Positions 45,984-55,779 of a stretch of 64,000 bases of DNA are shown here, in pieces. Positions within the stretch are counted from its first letter, which is position 1, and the number at the start of each line of letters is the position of its first letter. Location: positions 1 through 64,000 of the forward strand of contig CACEQR010000002.1 in the NCBI GenBank assembly GCA_902561765.1, written 5' to 3'. This stretch comes from an uncultured Pelagibacteraceae bacterium (GTDB taxonomy: Bacteria > Pseudomonadota > Alphaproteobacteria > Pelagibacterales > Pelagibacteraceae). The translations under genes were made by a program, and so were the position numbers. The notes below the pieces were generated by a model. It searched no databases and was not told the origin of the DNA. It saw nothing but the letters and a program-made list of their open reading frames with translations.

Positions 45984-46766
45984 TTAAGTGTAATTTCTAA
46001 CAATTTTTCCTTTTTTGTCCAAAAATTTTTTTTTTCTCCATAAAGCACTGTGAGGTTTAGATACTTTTACTTGTGTCTTTGGCCTTTTCTCCTTAGTATA
46101 ATAATATAATATTAAAGATCTTCTTGGATTTTTTTTTGGAAAATTTATAGGATTTGGAAGGCCATGATAACTGTAATCATGAGTATCAAATGCGATAAGT
46201 CTATTAAATATTGGTTCTATTTTTTTAACACATCTTTCGCCTCTATTAGAGTAAATACCAAATTCTCCACCCCAATTTTTTTTCCAATTGGGATTGAAGT
46301 ATACGAGTATGTTAAGTCTTCGATTTAAGCCACTTGCATCATGATAATTTCCATCTACATGCACATCAAGTAAACCACCTTTTTCAGTTACATTCAGACC
46401 ACCTCCTGTAAAATAAGGATCAGGTATTAATTTTGGTATTGAAAAAACCTCTGAAAGAGCTTTTAAGAAAATTGAAGAATTTAAAATTCTAACAAGATTT
46501 ACTATGTTGTCTGGTATATCAAATTCTGAGTCCCAATTCGATCTGTATTTTATCTCAATAGACTTGATATTTGATTTTTCCCATAATTTTTTTTTATTTA
46601 AATTTGGGAAATCTTTTAGACATTTATATGCAAATTTTTTTTCTAAAATATTATCTATTATTAAATGTTTAAAAGGTTTGTTAAAAAATTTTTTATTTTT
46701 TTTAGTTTTTAAAATTTTTTTAGCAATTTTATGAGCATTAATTTTTAATATTTTCTGATTAAACAT
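45984..46766 (-). CDS. 2-oxoglutarate/Fe(II)-dependent oxygenase within a sugar-nucleotide module
   Basis: About 260 residues from the ATG at 46764-46766; 46793 is an alternative start that overlaps the RmlD-like gene more. The metal triad is seen as HVD (His145 and Asp147 in the longer numbering) and YHG (His210). RRSL (225-228) is the likely 2-oxoglutarate-binding arginine region. LNILVYFNPNWKKNWGGEFG is typical of prolyl-4-hydroxylase-like oxygenases of the 2OG-FeII_Oxy family. It lies between the WbjB-like and RmlD-like genes and may hydroxylate a sugar or lipid part of the glycan; its substrate is unknown. Confidence 0.78.
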   Translation of the reverse strand: MFNQKILKINAHKIAKKILKTKKNKKFFNKPFKHLIIDNILEKKFAYKCLKDFPNLNKKKLWEKSNIKSIEIKYRSNWDSEFDIPDNIVNLVRILNSSIFLKALSEVFSIPKLIPDPYFTGGGLNVTEKGGLLDVHVDGNYHDASGLNRRLNILVYFNPNWKKNWGGEFGIYSNRGERCVKKIEPIFNRLIAFDTHDYSYHGLPNPINFPKKNPRRSLILYYYTKEKRPKTQVKVSKPHSALWRKKKFLDKKGKIVRNYT

Positions 46767-47637
46767 AGAAATTTTTTTCAATTTGATTAGCATTATTGTT
46801 ATTATTAAACATTTTTTTTACAAGTTTTTGCCAAGATGGACTTTTGTACGAAGTAATTTTTTTTAATTTTTTTGAATTAAGCGACCTATCAATTTTAAAA
46901 TCTTTATTTTTTATTATTTTAATTTTTTTACCGTATATTTTAGCAATTAATTTTAATAAGTTGAATTTAGAAATTTTTGTTGAAGACAAATTATATAAAC
47001 CACTAATTTTTTTATTTTTCAAAATATACTTTTCTAAAAAATCAAATATCTCTATTGTGGGTAGGCCACTAAAATAAGCTTTGGAATAACCCTCACAATT
47101 CTTTTTTTGATTTAAAAACCATTCTAGAAGGCTATATTTGCCTTTTATTTCATGCCCTATAATTGATGTTCTTAAAGTTATTGAATTTTTGTAATTAATT
47201 TCACCTAATCTTTTTGAAAAACCATATACATCATGTGCATTAGGAGCATGTTTTTCATTATAATTCCCAACTTTTCCATCAAACACACAATCAGTGCTAA
47301 AATGAATAAGTTTAGCATTTACTGTTACTGAAATTTTATAAAGTTCGTGTGGAAATATAGAATTAACATAAAAAATATCCTTCTGATCAATTTTATTTAT
47401 TTTTTGTTTTATTATTCCCACACAATTTATGATTATTTTAGGCTTAAATATTTTAATTTTTTTTTTTAATTTATCTAAATCATATACATCAGTAATTAAA
47501 TCAATATGTGAATTATATTTATTAAATTTTTTATTGATAAAACGAGCAGATCCTCTTACTTTATATTTCTTTTTTAAAAATTCTAAGAAAAGTTTACTAC
47601 CCAACATACCCGTAATGCCTAATATATATATTTTCAT
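46759..47637 (-). CDS. RmlD-like dTDP/UDP-4-keto-6-deoxy sugar reductase (WbvR/QnlB type)
   Basis: A 292-residue SDR of the RmlD group. YILGITGMLGSKL (residues 4-16), STDCVFDG, and DVYGFSKRLGE (YxxxK) are present. Family knowledge: in UDP-L-QuiNAc and L-RhaNAc pathways this type of reductase follows the WbjB/WbvB dehydratase and precedes a 2-epimerase; FnlB of the L-FucNAc route has an extra cupin domain that is absent here. This favours a UDP-L-RhaNAc/L-QuiNAc route. Confidence 0.75.
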   Translation of the reverse strand: MKIYILGITGMLGSKLFLEFLKKKYKVRGSARFINKKFNKYNSHIDLITDVYDLDKLKKKIKIFKPKIIINCVGIIKQKINKIDQKDIFYVNSIFPHELYKISVTVNAKLIHFSTDCVFDGKVGNYNEKHAPNAHDVYGFSKRLGEINYKNSITLRTSIIGHEIKGKYSLLEWFLNQKKNCEGYSKAYFSGLPTIEIFDFLEKYILKNKKISGLYNLSSTKISKFNLLKLIAKIYGKKIKIIKNKDFKIDRSLNSKKLKKITSYKSPSWQKLVKKMFNNNNNANQIEKNFYV

Positions 47638-47642
47638 ATAAT

Positions 47643-48848
47643 TTAAATTAAAATTTTTGATATCGAATTAGTTATCATTTTATTATCAAAATTATTTTTA
47701 AAGTATAATTCAGAATTTTTACTTAGTTTATTCAAATTTTTATTATTTAAATTAATTAATTTTAATATATTTTTATATAATAAGTGCTCATTTTCTGGTC
47801 TTGAGCAAAAACCTGAGTTTGACTCTTCTAATATTCTCTTAATTTCTCCGCTAGCTGAAGCAATTATAGGTTTCCCAAAGCTAAAATAAGTCTGTAATTT
47901 TGCAGGAATAGTATAATTAAGATATTTATTATTCACCAAACTTAAAAATAATGCATCTGATTTAATATATTCTTTATAAACTTTTTCTTTAGAAATTTTT
48001 CCATAAATTATAACATTATCAAGTTTATATTTTTTTTTATATTTTTTTAAATTTTTAAGTTCAGTACCATCTCCAAAGATTTTTATTTTTATCTTTTCTG
48101 ACTTCAATTTTCGTGCAGATTTTAAAAGAGTTAATAATTTTTGAGCTCTTCCAATATTACCAGCATAAATAAGAATAAATTTTTTATTCTTAACTTTTTT
48201 ATGTTTTTTATTTTCAAAAATTTCTGCATAATTAGGGACATAGTATATTTTTTTTTTATTTACTCTTTTTTTAAGAACTTTTTTAAAACTATTTGACTGT
48301 GCTAATAAAATATCACTGCAATTATATGTTAGGTTTGTAAAATAATTTACAATACTAATAATAAATTTATTTTTAATAATATTTAAAGCTAATAAGTTTT
48401 CTGGCCATAGGTCTTGAACCCAGATAATAAGTTTAGCATTTTTAAATTTTTTTAAAACATATCCAACCCAAGATTGAAAAATAGGCGAAGATGCAAAAAC
48501 CAAAATATAGTCAAATTTTTTATTTTTTAATTTTAGTATTCCAAAAATAATACCAAATATTATGAATGCTAAGTAATTTATTAAAATTAATAAGTAACTA
48601 TATCTTCCTCTAGGAACTGTCGGTACTCTGTGAACTAAAAATTTTTTTTTATAATTATCAGTTTTAAAATTAAACCATTTGTAATTTTTATATATTTTAC
48701 CCTCAGGATAATTAGGATTAGAGGTTAAAACTTCAACTTCATATCCATTATTTACAAGATTATTAACTACATCTGTAGATCTAAAATTTTCAGGCCAAAA
48801 ATTTTGACAAATAAATAATATTTTTTGTTTCTGGGTCTTATCTTTCAT
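47643..48848 (-). CDS. Glycosyltransferase family 4, WbuB-like (L-FucNAc/L-QuiNAc transferase)
   Basis: A 401-residue GT-B enzyme. FICQNFWPENFRSTDV near the start, LTSNPNYPEG, LIIWVQDLWPENLLAL and the late FSFGKPIIASASGEIKRI are typical of WbuB. E. coli O26 and O98 WbuB proteins add L-FucNAc or L-QuiNAc, and they sit next to the same fnl/qnl genes. It directly follows the RmlD-like gene, which supports that assignment. Confidence 0.8.
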   Translation of the reverse strand: MKDKTQKQKILFICQNFWPENFRSTDVVNNLVNNGYEVEVLTSNPNYPEGKIYKNYKWFNFKTDNYKKKFLVHRVPTVPRGRYSYLLILINYLAFIIFGIIFGILKLKNKKFDYILVFASSPIFQSWVGYVLKKFKNAKLIIWVQDLWPENLLALNIIKNKFIISIVNYFTNLTYNCSDILLAQSNSFKKVLKKRVNKKKIYYVPNYAEIFENKKHKKVKNKKFILIYAGNIGRAQKLLTLLKSARKLKSEKIKIKIFGDGTELKNLKKYKKKYKLDNVIIYGKISKEKVYKEYIKSDALFLSLVNNKYLNYTIPAKLQTYFSFGKPIIASASGEIKRILEESNSGFCSRPENEHLLYKNILKLINLNNKNLNKLSKNSELYFKNNFDNKMITNSISKILI

Positions 48849-48876
48849 GATAAATCTATTGTTTATCCTTTAAAAC

Positions 48877-49785
48877 ATGAAACAAAAACTTGTAAGCATT
48901 ATAATGAATTGTCATAATGGTGAAAAATATCTTAAAGATGCAATAAATTCCATAATTATACAATCATATAAAAATTGGGAATTAATTTTTTTTGATAATG
49001 CATCGACTGATAATTCATCTAATATAGTCAAAAATTTCAAAGACAAAAGAATAAAATATCATTATTCTGAATTTGTAAATTTAGGTGTTGCAAGAAAAAA
49101 AGCTTTTAGTCTTTGTAAAGGAGATTATGTTGCTTTTCTCGATAGTGACGATTATTGGGTTAAAAATAAACTGAGTTTACAGGTAAATCAACTAAATAAA
49201 TTTATTAATTGTGGTGTAAGTTTTAGTAATTCTTTTTTTTTCAAAAATAAAAAAAAGACTTTGCTTTATAATACTCTTCCACAAGATGGATATATATTCG
49301 AAGAACTTCTAAAAAAATACTTTATTAGTTTTGATACTGTAATTATAAAAAAATTTTATTTGAGGAAAATGAGTCATGATTTTGATGAAAGGTTTACAAT
49401 CGCTCATGATTTAGATTTATTAATTAGATTAAGTATGATTTGCGATTTCAAATATATTGATAAACCACTGTCTTTTTGGAGAATACATGATCAAAGTTTC
49501 AGTAAGAATAGAATATCAATAATTAATAAAGAAAAATATTATTTTTTAAAAAAACTTAAAAAAATTGTTAAAAATAAACCAAACAAAAAAAATTTATTAA
49601 TTTTATTCGAAAAAAATATCATTAAGTCAAAACTAGAAGAATATTTAATAAATCAAGATTTAAAAAAATTTTTTTCATTAATTTTAAAAAATAAAATATT
49701 TAATTTTAGAATATTAATATTAATAATATTGATAACAATTCCAGGAGGAAAATATATTTATACTAAAATAAAAAAATCATGGTGA
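48877..49785 (+). CDS. Glycosyltransferase family 2
   Basis: A 302-residue GT-A glycosyltransferase. VSIIMNCHNGEKYL at the N-terminus, SIIIQSYKNWELIFFDNAS, and FLDSDDYW (metal-binding DxD near residue 90) are diagnostic. The C-terminus has one hydrophobic stretch (about 275-290), suggesting weak membrane association. It starts 28 bp from the divergent WbuB-like gene and overlaps the next gene by 7 bp. Confidence 0.85.
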   Translation: MKQKLVSIIMNCHNGEKYLKDAINSIIIQSYKNWELIFFDNASTDNSSNIVKNFKDKRIKYHYSEFVNLGVARKKAFSLCKGDYVAFLDSDDYWVKNKLSLQVNQLNKFINCGVSFSNSFFFKNKKKTLLYNTLPQDGYIFEELLKKYFISFDTVIIKKFYLRKMSHDFDERFTIAHDLDLLIRLSMICDFKYIDKPLSFWRIHDQSFSKNRISIINKEKYYFLKKLKKIVKNKPNKKNLLILFEKNIIKSKLEEYLINQDLKKFFSLILKNKIFNFRILILIILITIPGGKYIYTKIKKSW

Positions 49786-50768
49786 ATAATAAAATTATAA
49801 ACTTAAATAATGGAAGATCAGCATTAGATTTAGGTATAAAAGTTTTATCTTTAAAAAAAGGAACAAAAATTTTAGTACCTGAGATTATTTGCGATGTAGC
49901 AATCAAGGTTTTTTTAAGAAACAACTTAAAAGTAAAATATTATAAATTAAATAGTAAATTTGAACCTATCTGGTCAGATTTATACAAAAAAAAATCTTCA
50001 GATGTCTCATGTATACTAATGGTACATTTTTTTGGATTTCCACAAAATATTAAAAAATTTAAATATTTTTCTAAAAAACAAAAACTTTTCTTAATTGAAG
50101 ATAATTGCCATTCTTTAAATTTAAAATTTAAAGAAATTTCATTAGGTAACAACGGAGATATTGGCGTTGATTCACCGAGAAAAATATTTAATGATTTGTA
50201 TTCCGGTGGACGTCTCTTTATAAACAAAAAATTAAATTATAAGTTCGAAAAATTAATACAATATCAACCAAATATTTTATCAAAATACAAAAAAATTATT
50301 AAAAAAGATTTTAAAAATTTTTATACAAATATAAAGTTTTTAGGAAAAAGACCAAATTACGAGTCACCATTTTTATATTCTGACAAAGATAATAATTTTA
50401 ATATAGAAAAAATGGATAATTTTTCAGAGAACTATCTTAAATGTATAAATTTTAAAAAAGAGTCTATTAAAAGAATTACTCTTTACAAAAAATTAGAAAA
50501 ATTTGCAAAAAAAAATAGAATTAAACCTGTTTTTAAAATAAAGTCCAATCTTATTCCAATGAGCTTTGTGGGTATTGCTAGTAGCAAAAGTCATGCCAGT
50601 AAACTATTTGATTGGGGATGGAAAAATAAAGTTGAAATTACATCATGGCCAAGTTTTTATTCAAAAGCAAAATTAGATAAGAAACTGATTAATAGATGGA
50701 GTAAATATATTTGTATACCTTTGAATCAAAATTTTAAAATAAATATATCTAAAATAAATGATAGATGA
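49779..50768 (+). CDS. DegT/DnrJ/EryC1-type PLP-dependent protein, divergent
   Basis: A 329-residue protein of the DegT sugar-aminotransferase fold. LIEDNCHSLN holds the Asp108 that contacts the PLP ring, and VDSPRKIFNDLYSGGRLFI holds a candidate PLP lysine (Lys135). It is shorter than typical DegT enzymes (about 370) and its active-site context differs. It could transaminate a keto sugar or be a non-sugar relative. It lies between a GT2 and a FemAB-like gene with overlaps of 7 and 11 bp, so the three form one unit. Confidence 0.72.
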   Translation: MVNNKIINLNNGRSALDLGIKVLSLKKGTKILVPEIICDVAIKVFLRNNLKVKYYKLNSKFEPIWSDLYKKKSSDVSCILMVHFFGFPQNIKKFKYFSKKQKLFLIEDNCHSLNLKFKEISLGNNGDIGVDSPRKIFNDLYSGGRLFINKKLNYKFEKLIQYQPNILSKYKKIIKKDFKNFYTNIKFLGKRPNYESPFLYSDKDNNFNIEKMDNFSENYLKCINFKKESIKRITLYKKLEKFAKKNRIKPVFKIKSNLIPMSFVGIASSKSHASKLFDWGWKNKVEITSWPSFYSKAKLDKKLINRWSKYICIPLNQNFKINISKINDR

Positions 50769-51798
50769 GAATAAACTTATAATTAAAAACAATTTTGATA
50801 AGGAATTAGCCAAGGAATGGAAAGAATTAGAAAAAGACTCAAATATATCAATATTTCAATCATATGATTGGAACATGCATTGGCAAGAAAATTGTAATCA
50901 TAATTTTGAAAATATAATTTTACTTTATTATAAAAAAAATAAGCTAATCTCAATACTTCCTTTAATCATATATAAAAAATATTTTTTAAAAATTTTAAGT
51001 TGGAGCGGATTTCCCTTTTCAGATTATAACCAACCGTTAATAAGAAATAATTATAGTTTAGACCCATTGGATCTAAAATTCTTAATTTCAATTTTATCAA
51101 AAAAATTTAGATTTGATGTAATACATCTAGTTAATAATATAAATAATAAAATTTTTGATTTAAATAGTTACAAATCTAATAAAGCATACAAATTAATTTA
51201 CAAAAATCAAAAATCATATGAATTGATGATTAACAAATTTAAAAAAAAAATTAACTACGAAGAAAATAGACTGAAAAAAAAATTTAATTATAATATTTAT
51301 TTAAATCCAAGTACTAACAAAAAGTTAGAAATTTTAAATTTTTTTGTAGAAAAAAAAATGGAACAGCTAGATAGAACGAATGCTTGGAATTACTTAAAAA
51401 TTAAAATATTTAAGGATTATATTTTTAAATTAGAAAAATTTGATCAAAGTAAAATTAGCTTTTCTTGTATTGAAGTAAACGGAAAAATTATTTCATCTCA
51501 TATTGGTTATATATTAAATAAAAATTTTTATTATATTTTTCCAGCTTATGATTATTTGTACAAAAAATTTTCTCCAGGAAATATTTTATTATTTAAATTA
51601 ATTGAATTTTATAAATCAAAGAACTTTGAAGATTTTGATTTAACAATTGGAGATGAAAATTATAAAAAATCATTTACTAATTATAAGATTGATTTATATG
51701 ACTATATTAATTGCCGCACTTTATTAGGATTGTGTTATATGTTAAGCGTTAAACTTAAAGTAATGTTAAAAAAATTAATAATTCAAAAAAACAATTAA
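50758..51798 (+). CDS. FemAB/GNAT-like acyltransferase (CelD/BcsL family)
   Basis: A 346-residue protein with two GNAT-like halves. The segment ISVFQSYDWN-type start (IFQSYDWNMHWQEN), LSWSGFPFSDY, and the C-terminal DFDLTIGDENYKKSFTNYK are characteristic of the BioF2-like/CelD acetyltransferase family found in exopolysaccharide clusters. It may acylate an amino sugar made by the preceding DegT-like enzyme; that link is inference from adjacency. Confidence 0.75.
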   Translation: MIDENKLIIKNNFDKELAKEWKELEKDSNISIFQSYDWNMHWQENCNHNFENIILLYYKKNKLISILPLIIYKKYFLKILSWSGFPFSDYNQPLIRNNYSLDPLDLKFLISILSKKFRFDVIHLVNNINNKIFDLNSYKSNKAYKLIYKNQKSYELMINKFKKKINYEENRLKKKFNYNIYLNPSTNKKLEILNFFVEKKMEQLDRTNAWNYLKIKIFKDYIFKLEKFDQSKISFSCIEVNGKIISSHIGYILNKNFYYIFPAYDYLYKKFSPGNILLFKLIEFYKSKNFEDFDLTIGDENYKKSFTNYKIDLYDYINCRTLLGLCYMLSVKLKVMLKKLIIQKNN

Positions 51799-51865
51799 TT
51801 TATCTATATTATATACCAAATTTAATTAATAATGACTTTTTTAATTTATATGTTAATTGTTAATT

Positions 51866-53674
51866 ATGAAAATTTGTATCGTAACCACTCCAATTAGACC
51901 AATACCAACTCAGTTTCCTCCTATGGGTTCGATGTTTATCATTCAATCATTAAGAGAGGAAGGTCATGTTGTTGACTTTTTCCATATTGATTATCATAGA
52001 TACACACACAATGAGATATTAGATTATTTTAAAAAAAATAAATATGATGCGGTAGGTATTAGTGCAGTGGTTTCTACGGCTTATGCATATACAAAGTATA
52101 TATCTGAAATAATTTACAATTCTAACCCTGATTGTATAATTTTTTTAGGCGGTGGTTTGGCTGCAAGTGCAAATGTATTGCTTGAGAAAACAAAAGTTAA
52201 ATATTGTGTAATAGGTGATGGTGAATTAATAGCAAAAAATTTAATAAGGTCTATTGAACAAAAAAAGACTAGTGATTTAGATATTTTAAATATCAAAGGT
52301 ATTACATTTAAAAATTCAAAAGGTGAAATAATTTTTACTGGATATGATAAACCTCTAACTGCAGAAAATTTATTACTTCCTGATTACACTATCTTAGAAG
52401 AGGATGGTTCTATAGATCACTATATCGTAGAACAAGCTGTGCATAGATTTCATCCTGATAGAGAACAGGATACTAAAACAAAGTCTGCTTTTGTAATTAC
52501 TTCAAAAGGTTGTGTGGCTAGATGCACTTTCTGTCACAGATTTGAAAAAGGGTACAGAGTTATGCCTGTTCAAAAAATTATCAATTATATGCTTTTTCTT
52601 AGAAAAAAATATGGAGTAAATTTTATTTATGTTGGAGATGAAAATTTTGGATCCTATAAAGACTCTACAAAAGAATTAGTAGCATTGATGGGTAAGCATG
52701 GATTTAAATGGTCTGCTGCTGGAGTAAGAGCACATACAGTCGATTTAGAGATGCTAAAATTTTGGAAGAAAAATGGATGTGAGTCAATTTTATATGGAAT
52801 AGAGTCTGGAAGTGAGAGAATGTTGAGGGTAATGGAAAAGAAAATTAAACGTATTTCCAATTTAAATGCAATTAAAGCGACATACGAAGCAGGTTTGCCA
52901 ACAATAATTCAATATGTCATTGGAATGCCTGGCGAAACTGATGAAACAATCGAAGAAAGTTATAATTTTTTATTAGAAACTATGAAATATTATCCTGATA
53001 ATTTTAGACAGCAATATGATTTTGTAACTAGTATTAATTATGCTCAAGCGTTACCTGGTACACCTTTATATGAATATGCCAGAGAACACGGCTATATAGG
53101 AAAATCTACAGAGGATGAGGAAGAATATTTAATAAATATAAGCGATAAGGACGCTTACAGTGTGGAACACTTTATCAATTACACGAAGCAACCATTGCTT
53201 AAGGTTTACTCCTGGAGGCATTTGATCAAATGGAAAATTTGGAGGGAACATGCAAAACATAATCTTAAAATTAATCTTGGAAAATTTACTATTTTAGTTG
53301 GGTTGATATCAATTTTATTAAAAAAAATCTTTCCATTTCAATACAAGACAAAACTAGAAAAAATACTTCATAAATATAGATTTACTAGAAAGCAAAAAAA
53401 AGATGCATTTATTAACTTTGGAAACAAAGTTAGAGCAACAGAAGGTCTTCGACTGTTATTTCCTTGGAATAAGTTTACATATCCTTTTCTTTGTTTGATT
53501 ATTGCTTACCACGAGTCAAAAAGTTTAAAATGGACATTTAAATTAATATTTGAGCATTTAATTTGGAGTTTTGGAAAGAGACCAGAGCTTAAGGATTTGC
53601 CTTCGATATCTCTTCGTAAAATTGTAAACATCAATGACAAAGATCAAACTCTTGAACTTAGAAAAGGTAGATAA
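51866..53674 (+). CDS. B12-binding-type radical SAM protein
   Basis: About 602 residues from the ATG at 51866 (a TTG at 51857 is possible). An N-terminal cobalamin-binding-like Rossmann domain (about residues 5-135) with FPPMGSMFIIQSLREEGH precedes a radical SAM domain with the cluster motif CVARCTFC (CX3CX2C, about 216-223). YGIESGSERMLRVMEKK and GMPGETDETIEESY follow. About 150 extra residues at the C-terminus have no domain I recognise. Members of this group methylate or rearrange unreactive carbons. It lies directly upstream of a cobalamin riboswitch and BtuB-like gene. Confidence 0.87.
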   Translation: MKICIVTTPIRPIPTQFPPMGSMFIIQSLREEGHVVDFFHIDYHRYTHNEILDYFKKNKYDAVGISAVVSTAYAYTKYISEIIYNSNPDCIIFLGGGLAASANVLLEKTKVKYCVIGDGELIAKNLIRSIEQKKTSDLDILNIKGITFKNSKGEIIFTGYDKPLTAENLLLPDYTILEEDGSIDHYIVEQAVHRFHPDREQDTKTKSAFVITSKGCVARCTFCHRFEKGYRVMPVQKIINYMLFLRKKYGVNFIYVGDENFGSYKDSTKELVALMGKHGFKWSAAGVRAHTVDLEMLKFWKKNGCESILYGIESGSERMLRVMEKKIKRISNLNAIKATYEAGLPTIIQYVIGMPGETDETIEESYNFLLETMKYYPDNFRQQYDFVTSINYAQALPGTPLYEYAREHGYIGKSTEDEEEYLINISDKDAYSVEHFINYTKQPLLKVYSWRHLIKWKIWREHAKHNLKINLGKFTILVGLISILLKKIFPFQYKTKLEKILHKYRFTRKQKKDAFINFGNKVRATEGLRLLFPWNKFTYPFLCLIIAYHESKSLKWTFKLIFEHLIWSFGKRPELKDLPSISLRKIVNINDKDQTLELRKGR

Positions 53675-53721
53675 TTTTAGTTTATAAATTTGACAATCAA
53701 AAAAAACTCTATATATTTTTA

Positions 53722-53843
53722 TTGTACTGAAATGCATGGTGGGAAATCAGTGTGAAATTCATTGGCTGTTCCTGCAACCGTAAAGTCGGAGCGCCACCCA
53801 GTATAGTCCACTGCTGAATGAAGGCCAGGAAAAGTCTAGTTCT
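53722..53843 (+). ncRNA. Cobalamin riboswitch
   Basis: The leader before the TonB-dependent receptor contains the conserved cobalamin-aptamer elements in order: GGGAAATCAGTGTGAAATTC, GGCTGTTCCTGCAACCGTAA, the B12 box GCGCCACCCAGTA (53791-53803), and the 3' element GAAGGCCAGGAAAAGTCTAG. In this class cobalamin binding usually hides the ribosome site or ends transcription, so uptake genes are expressed when cobalamin is scarce. The receptor start lies about 25-40 nt downstream. Confidence 0.9.
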
Positions 53844-53880
53844 ATAATATAAAATTAGGCAGAGGCATTTGAAATTATTT

Positions 53881-55740
53881 ATGTCGAAGCTTATTTTATA
53901 TATTTTATTTATTAGCATAATAATAACATCTAAATCCTATTCTGAGAGTAAATGTGAATGGGCTAATGAACCAGGTGTAACATGTATTAATATTGTAAAA
54001 AAAATTAATAATACTTCAGAATTTTCAGAGGAAAATATCAACAAATACATAATAACCAGAGAAGAAATTAATAAAGCTGGTTCTAATGATTTAATAGATA
54101 TTTTAAAAACTATACCTGGTTTAAACTTTACTCAATCAGGCCCAAAAGGACAACAAGCGTCATTATTCATGAGGGGGACTGGTTCAAACCATACATTAGT
54201 TATGATTAATGGTATTCCTATAAACGACCAATCTACTACACAAGGTTTGCACGATTTTGGTGTAGACTTTATTCAAACTATTCAACAAATAGAAGTTTTT
54301 CCTGGATCCAGTGCTTCTCAATTTGGAACAAATGCCATAGGAGGTGCTATAAATATTATTTTAGCTGGAGACTATGAAGATAAAATAACCTTCTTTTCAG
54401 ACAATAAATCAAATTATAGTTTCTCTTCAAATAAAACATCATTTTTTGATGAAAATGTTATTAATTTTAAAATTGGAGCCGTAAGGGAAGAAAAATTAAG
54501 TGTTAGAAGTGATGATAATGAAGATAAAGATAAAGTCAATAATTTGACTTTAAATTTAAACCATGAAAAATACTTATCTCCATCAACAAAATTTTTTAAC
54601 ACAATTTATACAAGGCAAACTATAAGTGAATACGATGGATCTGCATCCAATCAAGAGGGTTTTGAGGGAGACAATAAAATGTTTTCATTCCAATCAGGTT
54701 TAAAATCAAATGATAGAAATAAAAACTATGATGAAACAATTTTTTATTATACAAAATATGATAGGGAGTATGATGAAAGTGGAACCATTGATAATTATTA
54801 CAGTGATATATTCGGTCTAAAATATCAACTCTCAAGAAAATACAATGAAATTTTTTCTTATGGCTTAGGAAGTGATTATAGCTACAATTGGGGGGAATTT
54901 GAAAATAGAGGCTCTTATCAAGCTTCTACAAAAGGAAATATTGATAATTTTGCATTATTTTCAAATCTAGGGATAAAAATAGCTGATAATAAAAATTTAT
55001 CTCTGTTTTTAAGAAATGATAATCATAAAAAGACAGGTAACAATTCTACATATAAAATCAGCTACAATCATAAAATTAAAAATTTAGATTTCAATATTGC
55101 AAGGATGACTGGATTAAGAAATCCAACCATATATGAACTTTTTGGGACAGATAATTCTGGATATTCAGGAAATAGAGATTTAAATCCTGAAAAAAGTGTC
55201 ACTAATGAGATTGGTTTTAAACTAAACTTAAAACAAAACATAGATTTTTCAAGTACCTTTTTCAAATCAAATATAAATAACAATATTGAATATATAAACA
55301 ATAAATACCAAAATGATAATGATGATATTGATCTTAATCAGAATGGTGTTGATTTTCTATTGGAGGTAAAAGAAAAAAACACAAGATTGAAATTTTATTC
55401 TTCATTTTTATCCTCAAAAAAGGAAAATGGAGCAGATCAGTTAAGACGTCCTAAAAAAAATTACGGAATTAACTATTTTAAAAAAGTATATGAAGGTAAA
55501 AATAAAGAATTTAATTTTAATATTTTATATAATCATTATGGAAAACATTTTGATACACACAGTGGAAATTACAGTACAGTAGAGATGGATAGTACAGATA
55601 TAATTGACTTAATTTTGAACAAAAAATTTGGAAATTTTGATTTTTATTTAAATATTTCAAATCTATTTGATGAGACTTATCAGAGACCACATGGCTACAA
55701 TCAAGAAAAAAGGTTTTTTAAAATAGGCGTTAAATATTAA
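53881..55740 (+). CDS. btuB: TonB-dependent outer-membrane receptor, BtuB-like
   Basis: About 619 residues with a signal peptide (about 1-20) and plug domain: ITREEINKAGSNDLIDILK, PGLNFTQSGP, SLFMRGTGSNHTLVMINGIP, and IEVFPGSSASQFGTNAIGGAI. A beta-barrel follows, ending in the family's terminal aromatic strand (FFKIGVKY). The cobalamin riboswitch in the leader makes cobalamin or a related corrinoid the likely cargo. The ATG at 53881 gives a clean signal peptide; TTG at 53869, nearer the GAGG at 53862-53865, is an alternative. No TonB gene is seen in the window. Confidence 0.88.
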   Translation: MSKLILYILFISIIITSKSYSESKCEWANEPGVTCINIVKKINNTSEFSEENINKYIITREEINKAGSNDLIDILKTIPGLNFTQSGPKGQQASLFMRGTGSNHTLVMINGIPINDQSTTQGLHDFGVDFIQTIQQIEVFPGSSASQFGTNAIGGAINIILAGDYEDKITFFSDNKSNYSFSSNKTSFFDENVINFKIGAVREEKLSVRSDDNEDKDKVNNLTLNLNHEKYLSPSTKFFNTIYTRQTISEYDGSASNQEGFEGDNKMFSFQSGLKSNDRNKNYDETIFYYTKYDREYDESGTIDNYYSDIFGLKYQLSRKYNEIFSYGLGSDYSYNWGEFENRGSYQASTKGNIDNFALFSNLGIKIADNKNLSLFLRNDNHKKTGNNSTYKISYNHKIKNLDFNIARMTGLRNPTIYELFGTDNSGYSGNRDLNPEKSVTNEIGFKLNLKQNIDFSSTFFKSNINNNIEYINNKYQNDNDDIDLNQNGVDFLLEVKEKNTRLKFYSSFLSSKKENGADQLRRPKKNYGINYFKKVYEGKNKEFNFNILYNHYGKHFDTHSGNYSTVEMDSTDIIDLILNKKFGNFDFYLNISNLFDETYQRPHGYNQEKRFFKIGVKY

Positions 55741-55779
55741 AAAACTTGTTTTATTTAAATTGAATGTTAATTTTACACC

